NCBI GenBank assembly: GCA_026004035.1 | Contig: BPII01000014.1 | Coordinates: 1-61,711, forward strand | Direction: 5' to 3' | Origin: Candidatus Sericytochromatia bacterium | Lineage (GTDB): Bacteria; Cyanobacteriota; Sericytochromatia; UBA7694; JACMQJ01 | Length of the DNA stretch: 61,711 bases | In this document: positions 9,279-18,442 of the stretch, piece after piece | Position numbering within the stretch: the first letter of the stretch is position 1 | How the letters are laid out: every line of letters starts with the position of its first letter | The notes under the pieces: generated by a model | The model's database searches: none | Told to the model about the DNA's origin: nothing | The model's input: the letters and a program-made list of their open reading frames with translations, nothing else | Position numbers and translations under genes: made by a program

Positions 9279-9698
9279 ATGTTTTTTGATTTTGAATCAG
9301 CATTTAGAGAATTAGAAAATTTAAGAAATGAAATTGATAATATTTTTAATAGAAGTAATTATTACAGATACTCAACATTTCCATTAGTAAATATGTATGA
9401 AAACAATGATAGCTTGCAATTAGTAGCTGAATTACCTGGTGTTAATAAAGATGATATTAATATAACATTAAATAATGATATATTAACTTTATCAGGTAAG
9501 AGAGAAGAAAAGAAATATGCTGAAAAAGTAGAAACTTTAAGAAATGAACGTTCATTTGGTAATTTTGAAAAATCTTTCAGGTTACCTGTTTTAGTAAAAA
9601 AAGATGAAATAACAGCTAATTTTGCTGATGGCTTATTAACAATAAACTTACCAAAAGCAGAAGAAGCTAAACCTAAAAAAATTACAATACAAGCTTAA
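9279..9698 (+). CDS. Small heat-shock protein, Hsp20 family (2 of 3)
   Basis: 139 aa. It has a typical Hsp20 N-terminus (FESAFRELENLRNEIDNIFNR) and an alpha-crystallin domain with AELPGVNKDDINITLNND and ANFADGLLTINLPKAEEAK, ending in a canonical I-T-I-Q-A I-x-I anchor used for oligomerisation. Of the three copies it is closest to the standard class A bacterial Hsp20. A good GGAGG ribosome-binding site precedes ATG 9279. Confidence 0.96.
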   Translation: MFFDFESAFRELENLRNEIDNIFNRSNYYRYSTFPLVNMYENNDSLQLVAELPGVNKDDINITLNNDILTLSGKREEKKYAEKVETLRNERSFGNFEKSFRLPVLVKKDEITANFADGLLTINLPKAEEAKPKKITIQA

Positions 9699-9715
9699 TT
9701 AGAAAGGAGGGAACT

Positions 9716-10111
9716 ATGACAGAATTAGAAAAAAGAGAACAAAAAGAAGTTACAACAACATCAGCAGAACAATTAACTGATGCTAAAAATTCATATAAAC
9801 CTGATGTTGATATCTTTTATGGGGAAGATAAACTATTTATAGCAATGGATATTCCAGGTGTTAAAAAAGGTGATGTTAATATAGAAGTAGATGAAAATAA
9901 TACTCTAATTATAAAAGCTAAAACGTCATTTAAAGAACCAGAAGGAGCTTTGTATAAACAATTTGGAATTGGAAACTATTACAGAGCTTTTACTTTATCA
10001 GATGAATTTGACAAAGATAAAATTTCTGGTAATTTAGAAAATGGTGTTTTAGAAATAACTATACCTAAAAAAGAAGAAGCTAAACCTAAGAAAATAGAAA
10101 TAAAAGTTTAG
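9716..10111 (+). CDS. Small heat-shock protein, Hsp20 family (3 of 3)
   Basis: 131 aa. Charged N-terminus (EKREQKEVTTTSAEQ), then an alpha-crystallin domain with AMDIPGVKKGDVNIEVDENN and GNLENGVLEITIPKKEEAKPKK, and a terminal IEIKV anchor. It is diverged from the other two copies, so the operon probably makes a mixed chaperone set rather than three equal proteins. GGAGG lies 9 bp before ATG 9716. A hairpin follows its stop. Confidence 0.95.
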   Translation: MTELEKREQKEVTTTSAEQLTDAKNSYKPDVDIFYGEDKLFIAMDIPGVKKGDVNIEVDENNTLIIKAKTSFKEPEGALYKQFGIGNYYRAFTLSDEFDKDKISGNLENGVLEITIPKKEEAKPKKIEIKV

Positions 10112-10118
10112 ATTATAA

Positions 10119-10142
10119 AGAAAGTTTTTTATAAAACTTTCT
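10119..10142 (+). terminator. Hairpin after the Hsp20 operon
   Basis: AGAAAGTTTT (10119-10128), loop TTAT, AAAACTTTCT (10133-10142): a perfect 10-bp stem starting 8 bp after the third Hsp20 stop and ending 14 bp before tmRNA. The following T-tract is weak (ATAATTTATTAT), so it may be a partial terminator or an mRNA 3'-end stabiliser. Confidence 0.5.
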
Positions 10143-10155
10143 ATAATTTATTATC

Positions 10156-10537
10156 GGGGATGTCACGGTTTTGACATAAAACCTGATTGTTTAGGTAGCA
10201 AGCCGAGAGTGTCGAGGTTCTCGTTAAACTATCGGCAATAAAATAAACGCAAATACAAAGAAATTATTTGCTATTCCTAGCTTAAAAGCTAATAAAGCTA
10301 TTGCTTTAGCAGCTTAGGTTAGGAATCCTGAAGCTTTGATACTATCTAAAAGCTTCTTGTAAATAGATAGTTGCAGTAGTAAAGTTTTCTAGTTGCTTTG
10401 CTATCAAGAAATTAAACTAGATAGGAATATAAAATCCTGTGTATAGGAGTTTATATTTTGAACTAAAATATACACTAAGCTTGTAGAAACCTAAACCGTC
10501 GGTTTTATGGACGCGAGTTCAATTCTCGCCATCTCCA
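10156..10537 (+). ncRNA. ssrA: tmRNA (trans-translation)
   Basis: The tRNA-like 5' half GGGGATG-TCACGGTTTTGAC pairs with the 3' half, T-arm GCGAGTTCAATTCTCGC and acceptor CATCTCCA (10530-10537), with one G-U pair. The resume codon is GCA at 10249. The open tag frame runs 22 codons to TAG at 10315-10317, starting ANTKKLF and ending IALAA, the usual ClpXP/ClpAP degron ending in -ALAA. With SmpB it rescues ribosomes stalled on broken mRNA. The tag is longer than the roughly 10-residue tags of many bacteria. It ends directly against the stop of the convergent acpP gene. Confidence 0.97.
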
Positions 10538-10798
10538 CTACTTATTATTAAAAATATTTTTCTCAATATATTCAACTATTTTAGAAACAGTTAAAAGTTT
10601 TCCACCTTCTTCGTCAGGAATACTTAAATTGTATTCTTTAAAAGCATCTTCTAAAGCCATATTTAATTCTACAACATCTAAAGAATCAGCTCCTAAATCA
10701 TTTATTATATGAGAATTTAAGTTTATTTCCTTATCAGAGATTTGTAATTTATCTTGTAAAATTTCAACAACTTTATTAAAAATTTCATTACTATTCAT
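10538..10798 (-). CDS. acpP: Acyl carrier protein
   Basis: 86 aa acidic four-helix protein carrying growing acyl chains on a 4'-phosphopantetheine arm in fatty-acid synthesis. The attachment site GADSLDVVEL is visible with Ser near residue 39. Helix III/IV region IPDEEGGKLLTVSKIVEYI is typical. Its stop codon lies immediately beside the tmRNA 3' end on the opposite strand, an unusually tight convergent arrangement. It is a single-gene unit, not next to fabF or fabG. The two desaturases in this window act later on the same lipid pool. Confidence 0.96.
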   Translation of the reverse strand: MNSNEIFNKVVEILQDKLQISDKEINLNSHIINDLGADSLDVVELNMALEDAFKEYNLSIPDEEGGKLLTVSKIVEYIEKNIFNNK

Positions 10799-10903
10799 AA
10801 ATTGTCCTTAACTCATAGCTACATAGATATATTTTAACATTTATTTTATTAATGAAAATTGTTTTTATAATATATTTTTATGCCTTAACAATGAAATTAA
10901 AAA

Positions 10904-11093
10904 TCAACTAATACCAATTTTCATAATAAATGTACATAATTAATAGTTAAAAATAAAGTATAAAAAATTTTAAAAAAAAAACTATAAGTTTTTAATAAAT
11001 TACTTTATATATAAGAATTTTAGTATAATTATACAAAATTGTAACTATAAAAAACATTAACTTTTAATGCACTATCAATTTAATAAAATTGTA
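10904..11093. repeat. Dispersed MITE-like repeat, copy 1
   Basis: About 190 bp of non-coding DNA that recurs almost unchanged at 46369-46550. Its outer ends are imperfect inverted repeats: TACCAATTTT at 10912 and AAAATTGTA at 11085-11093. It holds no ORF. The rest of 10799-11220 shows only A/T-rich DNA and a TATAAT at 11211 very close to the phosphorylase start. Confidence 0.85.
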
Positions 11094-11220
11094 ATTATAA
11101 TTAGCAAACATCCTGGTATTTTTATTCAATTTTGTTTAAAATTAAATGTTAAGTTTTAAATGACAAAAATTATAATTTTTTTACTAGTCATTTAAAGATA
11201 ATTGTATTACTATAATAACT

Positions 11221-12525
11221 ATGAATATAATAGATATTTTAGCAAATAAAAGAGATAAAAAAAAACATTCTAAAGAAGAGCTTGAATATCTTGTAAAAGC
11301 CACATTGTCAGGAGAAATAAAAGACTATCAAATATCAGCTTGGTTAATGGCAGCTTACATAAATGGCCTTGATTTGGAAGAAACTACAGAATTAACAAAA
11401 TTAGTTGCTTATAGTGGAGATGTTTTAGATTTATCTTCTATAAAAGGTACAAAAGTAGATAAGCATAGCTCAGGTGGGGTAGGTGATAAAGTTACACTTG
11501 TATTAGCACCATTATTAGCAAGTGCTGGGTTAATTGTAGCTAAAATATCAGGTAGAGGATTAGGACATACAGGAGGAACTGTTGATAAATTAGAAGCTAT
11601 ACCGGGAATGAGAACATCTTTAAGTATTGATGAATTTAAAAATCAACTAAATGAAATTGGAGTTTCTGTAATAGGTCAAACTCAAAATTTAACACCTGTT
11701 GATAAAATTTTTTATGCTCTTAGAGATGTAACAGCAACAGTTGATAATATACCTTTAATTGTTGTTTCTATTCTCTCTAAAAAAATAGCTGCTGGTGCTG
11801 ATATAATTCTACTTGATATAAAATTTGGTTCAGGTGCTTTCATGAAAACTCTTGAAAATGCAAGAAATTTAGCAAAAATGATTGTAGAAGTAGCAAAAAA
11901 ACTTAATAAATCTGTAATAGTAGCTTTAAGTGATATGGATCAACCTTTAGGCTATATGATAGGACATTCTCTAGAAGTAGAAGAAGCTATAAAAACTTTA
12001 AAAGGTAAAGGACCACCTGACTTAACAAAAATTTGTTTAAAATATGGTGCAATATTATTATATCAAGCAAAAAAAGCTAGAAGCTTAGAAGATGCTGAAA
12101 ATATTTTAAAAAGAAATATAAACTCTGGTAAAGCTTTAGAAAAATTTAAAGAAATGATAATAGCACAAGATGGAAATCCAGAAGTAATAAATAATTTTGA
12201 TTTAATGCCAAAAGCTGAGCATAAAATAGAAATTAATTCTCCTAAAGCTGGATTTATAACAAATCTTGATGCTTATAAAGTTGCACAATCAGCAAAATTA
12301 CTTGGTGCTGGTAGAGACAAAAAAGAAGATGAAATTGATTTAAGTGTTGGTGTAGAATTGAAAGTAAAAAAAGGTGCTAAAGTTGATAAAGGACAAGTTT
12401 TAGCTATTTTACATGCTAATAATTTAAAATATATAGAAAAAGCAATATCTGAAATAGAAGATGCATTTTCATTTGATACAAAACCACCAGAACAATTACC
12501 ATTAGTAAGAGAGGTTATATATTAA
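11221..12525 (+). CDS. deoA: Pyrimidine-nucleoside / thymidine phosphorylase
   Basis: 434 aa. It cleaves thymidine, deoxyuridine or uridine with phosphate to base plus (deoxy)ribose-1-phosphate in nucleoside salvage. The family signature is seen: KHSSGGVGDKVTLVLAPLLASAG near residues 81-103, then GRGLGHTGGTVDKLEAIPG near 110-130. The C-terminal domain (EINSPKAGFITNLDA onward) matches the alpha/beta lobe. Length fits the Gram-positive-type Pdp as well as DeoA, so 'pdp' is an equal name. TATAAT lies only 4 bp before ATG, suggesting a very short leader or another promoter upstream. Its last base is the first base of the next start codon. Confidence 0.95.
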   Translation: MNIIDILANKRDKKKHSKEELEYLVKATLSGEIKDYQISAWLMAAYINGLDLEETTELTKLVAYSGDVLDLSSIKGTKVDKHSSGGVGDKVTLVLAPLLASAGLIVAKISGRGLGHTGGTVDKLEAIPGMRTSLSIDEFKNQLNEIGVSVIGQTQNLTPVDKIFYALRDVTATVDNIPLIVVSILSKKIAAGADIILLDIKFGSGAFMKTLENARNLAKMIVEVAKKLNKSVIVALSDMDQPLGYMIGHSLEVEEAIKTLKGKGPPDLTKICLKYGAILLYQAKKARSLEDAENILKRNINSGKALEKFKEMIIAQDGNPEVINNFDLMPKAEHKIEINSPKAGFITNLDAYKVAQSAKLLGAGRDKKEDEIDLSVGVELKVKKGAKVDKGQVLAILHANNLKYIEKAISEIEDAFSFDTKPPEQLPLVREVIY

Positions 12526-13295
12526 TGAAAAAAATTTTTACAATATTATTAACAGGGATACTATCAGCTTGTAATGTTAATGTAGCTAATAGTCAAAATA
12601 ATAATTCTAGCACTTTATCTACAGATATTACGAAAATGTCTGCTGTTAATATATATGGTTTTGTTTCAGTTATTGATACCGTTGATGGTTCTGATACTCC
12701 CATAGAAGAAGCATCTGATAATGTAAAAAAAATAAATTCTTTAAAGTTGTCTATATATGATAAAAATACAAAAAAAGAGTTAGAATCATTTGAATTAAAT
12801 AAAGTTGATACAAGAACTAAAGGAGAAATATTACGTTTTGAAGGTGGATTTAAAGGTATTAAATCAGGTGAATATAACTTTAAAGTAATGTTTAGAGATG
12901 ATAAAAATAATATAGTTTCAGAAAAAGAAAAAGAATTAAAAATTTCAGAAAAAAAAATATATGAGTTAGAATCTTACTTAAAACAAACTTCTATAAAAAG
13001 AGATTCTAAAGGAACTATAAACACAGATATTCAGTTAATAGAAAAAAAAGAAGATTCTTTTGTAAAAGACCAAATGATTATAGGTTTTAAAAAAGAAATT
13101 GATGAGAATAAAGCAAGAGAACTAATAACTAAAATGGGTATAAAAATAAAAGAAATACAAAAAGGAGCATTAAAATATTATAATGTAACATTTGAAGGTG
13201 TGAATCTTTATGAAGCTTTAATAAAAGCAAACAAAGATGAAAATGTAGAATATGTAGAACCAAACGGAATTGTAACAATACAAAAATTATTTTGA
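12525..13295 (+). CDS. Lipoprotein with subtilase-prodomain-like C-terminus
   Basis: 256 aa. The N-terminus KKIFTILLTGILSAC is a lipoprotein signal with the lipobox Cys at residue 16. Residues about 35-165 look like a beta-sandwich (NIYGFVSVIDTVDGSDTP, SGEYNFKVMFRDDKNNI). Residues about 175-256 (DQMIIGFKKEIDENKARELI, then YNVTFEGVNLYEALIKANKD and ENVEYVEPNGIV) closely follow the inhibitor I9 / fervidolysin-type prodomain pattern, which ends VEYVEPN just before a subtilisin catalytic domain. Here no protease follows, so it may be a free-standing inhibitor or chaperone, or a remnant. It overlaps the phosphorylase stop by one base and runs into hom. Confidence 0.75.
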   Translation: MKKIFTILLTGILSACNVNVANSQNNNSSTLSTDITKMSAVNIYGFVSVIDTVDGSDTPIEEASDNVKKINSLKLSIYDKNTKKELESFELNKVDTRTKGEILRFEGGFKGIKSGEYNFKVMFRDDKNNIVSEKEKELKISEKKIYELESYLKQTSIKRDSKGTINTDIQLIEKKEDSFVKDQMIIGFKKEIDENKARELITKMGIKIKEIQKGALKYYNVTFEGVNLYEALIKANKDENVEYVEPNGIVTIQKLF

Positions 13296-13297
13296 TT

Positions 13298-14584
13298 ATG
13301 AAAAATATAAATATTGGCATTTTTGGTGCTGGAACCGTAGGTAAAGGTGTAATAAAAACTCTTATAGATAAATCAGATTTATTTTTTAAAAGAACAGGTA
13401 TAAATATAAGAATAAAAAGTGTTTGTATAAAAGATATAAATAAAAAAAGAGATTTTCCATTAGAAAATATTATATTAACAAATAATCCTAATGATATTCT
13501 AGAAGATGATAATATAGATATTATAGTAGAACTTATAGGTGGTATCCAGCCTTGCAAAGACATAATATTTGAAGCTATAAAAAGAAAAAAACATGTAGTT
13601 ACAGCTAACAAAGAATTAATATCCAAATTTTGGATAGATATTTATTCACTAGCTGAAGAAAATAATGTTTTAGTTTTTATAGAAGGTTCCGTTGCTGGTG
13701 GTATTCCTATAATACAAACATTAAAAAGAGATTTAATATCAAATAAAATTCAAGAGTTAGTAGGGATTATAAATGGAACGACAAATTTTATACTATCAGA
13801 AATGACATTAAAAGGTAAAGAATTTCAGGAAACACTAAAAGAAGCCCAAAGATTAGGATATGCTGAAGCTGATCCTAAAAATGATATAGAAGGACATGAC
13901 GCTAAATATAAATTAGCTATACTTTCATCTTTGATATCAGAAAAATTTATATTACCCGAAAAAATATATACAGAAGGAATAACTAATATATCTAAAAAAG
14001 ATATAGAATTTGCTTCAAAATTTGGATATGTAATAAAATTACTTGCTATATTAAAAAATCATGAAGATAACAAGATAGAGTTAAGAGTACATCCTTGTAT
14101 GATAAATAAAAAGCATCCTTTATCTTCAGTTAATTCTTCATTTAACGCAATATGGTTAAAAGGTGATTTAGTTGGTGATTTTATGTTGTATGGTAAAGGA
14201 GCTGGTGAATTACCGACGTCTAGTTCTGTTGTTTCAGACATTCTAAATTTATGTATGGAAATAAAACAAGGTAACTATATTCATATAAATATAAAAGAAA
14301 ATCATGAAAATATTCTTGAAATAGAAAATATATACTCAAAATATTACATTAGACTATTAGTTGAAGATAAAAGAGGAGTAATAGCTATAATAGGCAGTAT
14401 ATTTGATAAAGCAGATATTAGTATAAATTCTTTATTTCAAGAAGATGTTTATGATAATAAAGCAGAAATTATTATAATAACTCATATAGTCCAAGAAAAA
14501 AATATAAATAATGCTTTGCTACTTATGAAAAATTATAAGGAAATATTAGAAGTAGAGAATATTATAAGATTAGAAGATTTTTAG
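13298..14584 (+). CDS. hom: Homoserine dehydrogenase
   Basis: About 428 aa. It reduces aspartate semialdehyde to homoserine for threonine and methionine synthesis. An N-terminal Rossmann fold begins IGIFGAGTVGKGV. ELIGG and VVTANKELIS follow, then catalytic-domain motifs GTTNFILSEM and AEADPKNDIEGHDAKYKL (the Asp/Lys pair region). The C-terminal roughly 75 residues (IRLLVEDKRGVIAIIGSIF) form an ACT domain, which gives threonine feedback in this family. I prefer ATG 13298 over TTG 13292, because the TTG overlaps the upstream stop and neither has a clear Shine-Dalgarno. It is closely followed by miaE. Confidence 0.96.
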   Translation: MKNINIGIFGAGTVGKGVIKTLIDKSDLFFKRTGINIRIKSVCIKDINKKRDFPLENIILTNNPNDILEDDNIDIIVELIGGIQPCKDIIFEAIKRKKHVVTANKELISKFWIDIYSLAEENNVLVFIEGSVAGGIPIIQTLKRDLISNKIQELVGIINGTTNFILSEMTLKGKEFQETLKEAQRLGYAEADPKNDIEGHDAKYKLAILSSLISEKFILPEKIYTEGITNISKKDIEFASKFGYVIKLLAILKNHEDNKIELRVHPCMINKKHPLSSVNSSFNAIWLKGDLVGDFMLYGKGAGELPTSSSVVSDILNLCMEIKQGNYIHINIKENHENILEIENIYSKYYIRLLVEDKRGVIAIIGSIFDKADISINSLFQEDVYDNKAEIIIITHIVQEKNINNALLLMKNYKEILEVENIIRLEDF

Positions 14585-14586
14585 AT

Positions 14587-15159
14587 ATGTTAAATTTGAA
14601 ATGGAAAACACCAAAAGAGTGGTTAGATGTTGTTTTTTCAGATTTTAATTCTTTTTTATTAGATCATGCTTCCTGTGAAAGAAAAGCATCATCAACTAAC
14701 ATGTCTTTAGTTGTAAAATATCCTAATAGAGTAGAAATTTTAAACTCTTTAATAGAAATGGCTCTAGAAGAATTAGAACATTTTCATCAAGTTTATAAAA
14801 TAATAGAAAGAAGAGGATTAATTTTAACTCCTGATGAAAAAGATAAGTATGTAAATTATATGTTAAAGTATTTGAGAATAAATAGTGATGAAAGATTTTT
14901 AGATAGATTATTATTATCTGGAATAATAGAAGCTAGAGGATGTGAAAGATTAAATATGGTAGCTAATGCTTTGGAAGATATAGAATTAAAAAATTTTTAT
15001 ACAGAACTTACAAAATGTGAAGCAAGGCATCATTCACAATTTATACATTTAGCTAGTTTCTATTTTGATAAAGAAACAATAAATAAAAGAATGGAAGAAT
15101 TATTAATTATAGAAGCTGAAGCTATTCAAAGTGTCCCATTTAGACCAGCTATACATTAA
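14587..15159 (+). CDS. miaE: tRNA-(ms2io6A37)-hydroxylase MiaE
   Basis: 190 aa ferritin-like di-iron monooxygenase that hydroxylates ms2i6A37 of tRNAs reading U-starting codons, using O2. Iron ligands are visible on the helix bundle: D-HASCERKA near residue 26, EELEHFHQVY near 61, then IIEARGCERLNM near 117 and EARHHSQF near 147. It starts 2 bp after hom and its stop overlaps the convergent phosphate transporter by 4 bp. The presence of MiaE, together with desaturases, argues for O2 in the habitat. Confidence 0.95.
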   Translation: MLNLKWKTPKEWLDVVFSDFNSFLLDHASCERKASSTNMSLVVKYPNRVEILNSLIEMALEELEHFHQVYKIIERRGLILTPDEKDKYVNYMLKYLRINSDERFLDRLLLSGIIEARGCERLNMVANALEDIELKNFYTELTKCEARHHSQFIHLASFYFDKETINKRMEELLIIEAEAIQSVPFRPAIH

Positions 15160-16748
15160 ATTACGAGATTACTTTTTTGAGCTTTATTTAGGTTTATTAG
15201 CATATGTGAAAGATTTTTTAAATCATAAATAATATTGTATATCCAAGTAATATTTTCTTTAGTTAATTTATTATCTTTAGAAATGATTTTGAAATAATAA
15301 TTCTCTATATCAGACATTTTTTGATTTATATAATCTTTATCTATATGTTCTTCTTTTTTTAAAATAATATTTAACCATATATTATTAAAAGTTTTTTCGA
15401 ATTCTTCTATTAATGATATCATATCATTTGGAAAAAAAAATTTTTCTATATATAAGCCTTTTTTTAAAAGCTTTACAGATTTTATTGAATAATTACAAAT
15501 ATTATTACAATAATTTATAATATCAACATAATATTTTATTTTTTCAATAATACTACTATTAAATGAATGCCTAATAAACATATCAAAAAGTGTTTCTTCT
15601 ATAAATATTTTAAGTTTTTCCACATTATCTAATAAAGTTTCTTTTTGATATTTATTTTTATCATCACTTATAAGTATTTCAAATAATTTATCAGTAGAAT
15701 TTTTTGTTATATTAACAGCTTTACTTATTTGTATTTCAACTTCTTGAAAAGTTAATTCAATAGAATTTGATATCATTTTACTTATTATTGATTTATTATC
15801 TTTTCGTCCATTTTTTAATTCACTTGGTATTATATAAAAAACAACTCTAATTATAAGTGTATAAAATATATGCCACCATATAACATTTATAAGATTAAAT
15901 ACTGCATTTGCAAAAGCAATATTTAAACTTACTGAATTACTAAAGGTAATTGATTTTACAAAGCTTAAAAAATATGGAAAAAATATTATAGTTATAAAAA
16001 CTCCTATAAATTTTATTATAAAATAAGATAAAGCTAATCTTTTAACATTTTTTTCATATTCTAAAGAAGTAAAAAGTATTGTAGATGTAGTACCTATATT
16101 TGCACCTAAAACTATTGAAACTCCAATGGGAAAATTTATAATATTTTGATTTGCTAATTCTATAATTATAAATAAAACAGTACTACTTGATTGTAGAGCT
16201 ATTGCTAAAACAATTCCAAGTACTAACGATAAAATTACATTTTCATTTTGAATATTTATAAATGAAGAAAAATAATTAGCTATTGGTGTTAATGATTCAG
16301 ACATTATATTAAAACCTATAAAAGCTAATCCAATAGCAAAAAATATCTGTAAAAAATCTCTATGTAATTGATTTTTTATAAAAATAAGTAATATACTTGT
16401 TAAACCTATTAATAGGCTACCATAGGAATAAAAACTTTTAGCAAATAATAATCCTTTTATCGTAGTTCCTAATGATGCACCAAGCATTATAAAAATACTT
16501 TGTTCTAAAGTTATAAAACTATTGTTAAGTAATCCTATACCAGCAATAATTGTTATACTACTAGCTTGAACAAATAATGTTGTAATAAATCCAAATATAG
16601 TGCAACTTATATAATTCGAAAGAAATTTCTCTATAAATATTTTTAATTTATTTGATATTAAATTTGTTAATACACTATTAAGAAATCTTAATGAAAATAA
16701 AAATAATCCAAAGCCACCTATTGCCTTAAAAAGTTCATTATAAAGCAT
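15156..16748 (-). CDS. Na+/phosphate cotransporter family protein (NptA/YjbB type) with PhoU-like tail
   Basis: 530 aa. The N-terminal 330 residues hold about eight membrane helices with the inverted-repeat signatures of the family: QASSITIIAGIGLLN with GASLGTTIKG, and QSSSTVLFIIIELANQ with GANIGTTSTI. The C-terminal 200 residues are helical and PhoU-like, probably regulatory. In bacteria such proteins usually move phosphate with Na+. Its ATG overlaps the stop of the upstream membrane gene by one base, so the two are likely co-transcribed. Confidence 0.9.
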   Translation of the reverse strand: MLYNELFKAIGGFGLFLFSLRFLNSVLTNLISNKLKIFIEKFLSNYISCTIFGFITTLFVQASSITIIAGIGLLNNSFITLEQSIFIMLGASLGTTIKGLLFAKSFYSYGSLLIGLTSILLIFIKNQLHRDFLQIFFAIGLAFIGFNIMSESLTPIANYFSSFINIQNENVILSLVLGIVLAIALQSSSTVLFIIIELANQNIINFPIGVSIVLGANIGTTSTILFTSLEYEKNVKRLALSYFIIKFIGVFITIIFFPYFLSFVKSITFSNSVSLNIAFANAVFNLINVIWWHIFYTLIIRVVFYIIPSELKNGRKDNKSIISKMISNSIELTFQEVEIQISKAVNITKNSTDKLFEILISDDKNKYQKETLLDNVEKLKIFIEETLFDMFIRHSFNSSIIEKIKYYVDIINYCNNICNYSIKSVKLLKKGLYIEKFFFPNDMISLIEEFEKTFNNIWLNIILKKEEHIDKDYINQKMSDIENYYFKIISKDNKLTKENITWIYNIIYDLKNLSHMLINLNKAQKSNLVI

Positions 16749-18353
16749 TAATATTCCTCACAGTAGTTTAATGTTCCTCTATTTATAACAGGTTCAATTC
16801 TTATTATTCCTTTTTTATTTAAAATAACCCTTATTCTTTCATATTCTACTTGTATTTTTGTTTTTTTTTTATTCTTATTTTCATATTCAAGAAAATATTT
16901 AAATATAATATTCAAATGATAAACCTTTGGTGCTGTAATACTAACTATACCTTTTTTTATATCATAGTAAAAGAATTTTTTTTGTGGTTCATCTAATTTA
17001 TCTAAAAATTGACTTATATTAAATCTTATATTATCTCTTATAAATCTAACTCCTATTAATTCATTCTTGATAATTTTTTCATCAAATACAATTTTTTTTG
17101 AATAGTGTATTATAACTTCTTTTCTTTCAGGATCAATCTCTGATCTATTACCTAAATCTCTTATGTATAAAATTTCACTTGGTATAGAATCTTTTTTTAA
17201 AAATCTCATAAATTCTATTGATTTTCCTATAAAAATATTTTTTTCATTTCCATTTACATCAAAATGCTTATGATATATTTTAGTTTCATAATCAGGTAAT
17301 TTTTGTTTAAACCTTTCATTAAAATATTCTCTACTTAACTCTTTTAGCCTATCTTTAAAAACATAAGCTATTATACCTATGAAAACAAACAAAAAAAATC
17401 TTATAAAAGATGTATTACCATCAGTTATAAGAGATATTTTTGAAAAATCAGCAAAAGCTGCCCAGCTTGCTGCTAATGCTGCTCCAAAAGATGCAAATAT
17501 ATTTCTATAAACTTTTTCTTTTTTTAAATTTATTGTCTTTAAAAATAAAACTTCATAAATGTATTTTTTTAATAAACCAATTCTATAATAATAATTTTCT
17601 CTATTTGCTTCTTCTTCATTATCTATACTTACAATATCTATATTATCATTTCTATATTCAATTTCTTTTTTTAATATGTTTTCTATATCTTCATTTTTAA
17701 ATTTTCTAATAATTTTTATTAAAGTATTTTCTAATTGATATGAAATGTACTCATCAACTAAAAGTAGTGATTTTGTTATTTCTGAATCAAAAAGAACATC
17801 TTTATTTTTTAATTTATGAATATAAATGTTTCTAAATGAGTTAATAGTTAAGTATATTCTATTTATTTGTTTTATATCAGTATCATTATTTTGAAAAGAT
17901 AATTGAAACTCTTTTAATTTTTTATTAATATAGGAACCAAAAAGTTTTATTTCTTCTACTACAACATTAGATATTTTTTTTTTTCTTATCAGTAGAAAGA
18001 TGAACAGATAAATATCTATCAAGCCAAGATAAAGATAAAATTTTATTTTTTTCAGAACATAATTTAAATAAATCAGGTGTTTTTATTCTAATATAATTAG
18101 TCAAATCCTTGTAAAAATTATCTCTTGTATAAGTATCATTATTTATACCTATATTTTCTGGTATAAAAATATACATATCTATTTGATAATTTTTTTTCCT
18201 TTCATCATCATGACTTCTTATATCAAAATCAAATGATGACTCAAATTGATATCTATCATGAACTGTATTTGAACTTTTTATTTCTGTAAGAATTTCATCT
18301 GAAATATCGTTTTCATAATATTGATTTTCATTTTCTTCTAAAGATTTTTCCAT
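16748..18353 (-). pseudogene. Membrane protein of unknown function, frame broken at an A11 run
   Basis: Two frames join into one protein of about 534 aa. The first runs from ATG 18353 to a stop at 17967. The second is open from 18022 to 16748. The break is at T17974-17984, read as A11 on the coding strand. Removing one A makes the product continue ...STDKKKKISNVVVEEIKLFG without loss. The N-part is soluble (DRYQFESSFDFDIRSHDDERKKNYQIDMYIFIPENIG). The C-part has two membrane helices around FASFGAALAASWAAF and FFLFVFIGIIAYVF. Three causes are possible: real mutation, sequencing error, or polymerase slippage restoring the frame. Family not recognised. Confidence 0.75.
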
Positions 18354-18442
18354 TAAAAGAACTTTTAAGATTTATTTTCTTATTCTATCATAATAATTAT
18401 AAGCTAAATTGATTGTTTTAATAATAATAAATGAAAATTGAA

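Noticed and set aside
13129..13626. Minus-strand 165-aa open frame
   Set aside because: It overlaps two better genes (prodomain lipoprotein and hom) and encodes only low-complexity hydrophobic sequence.
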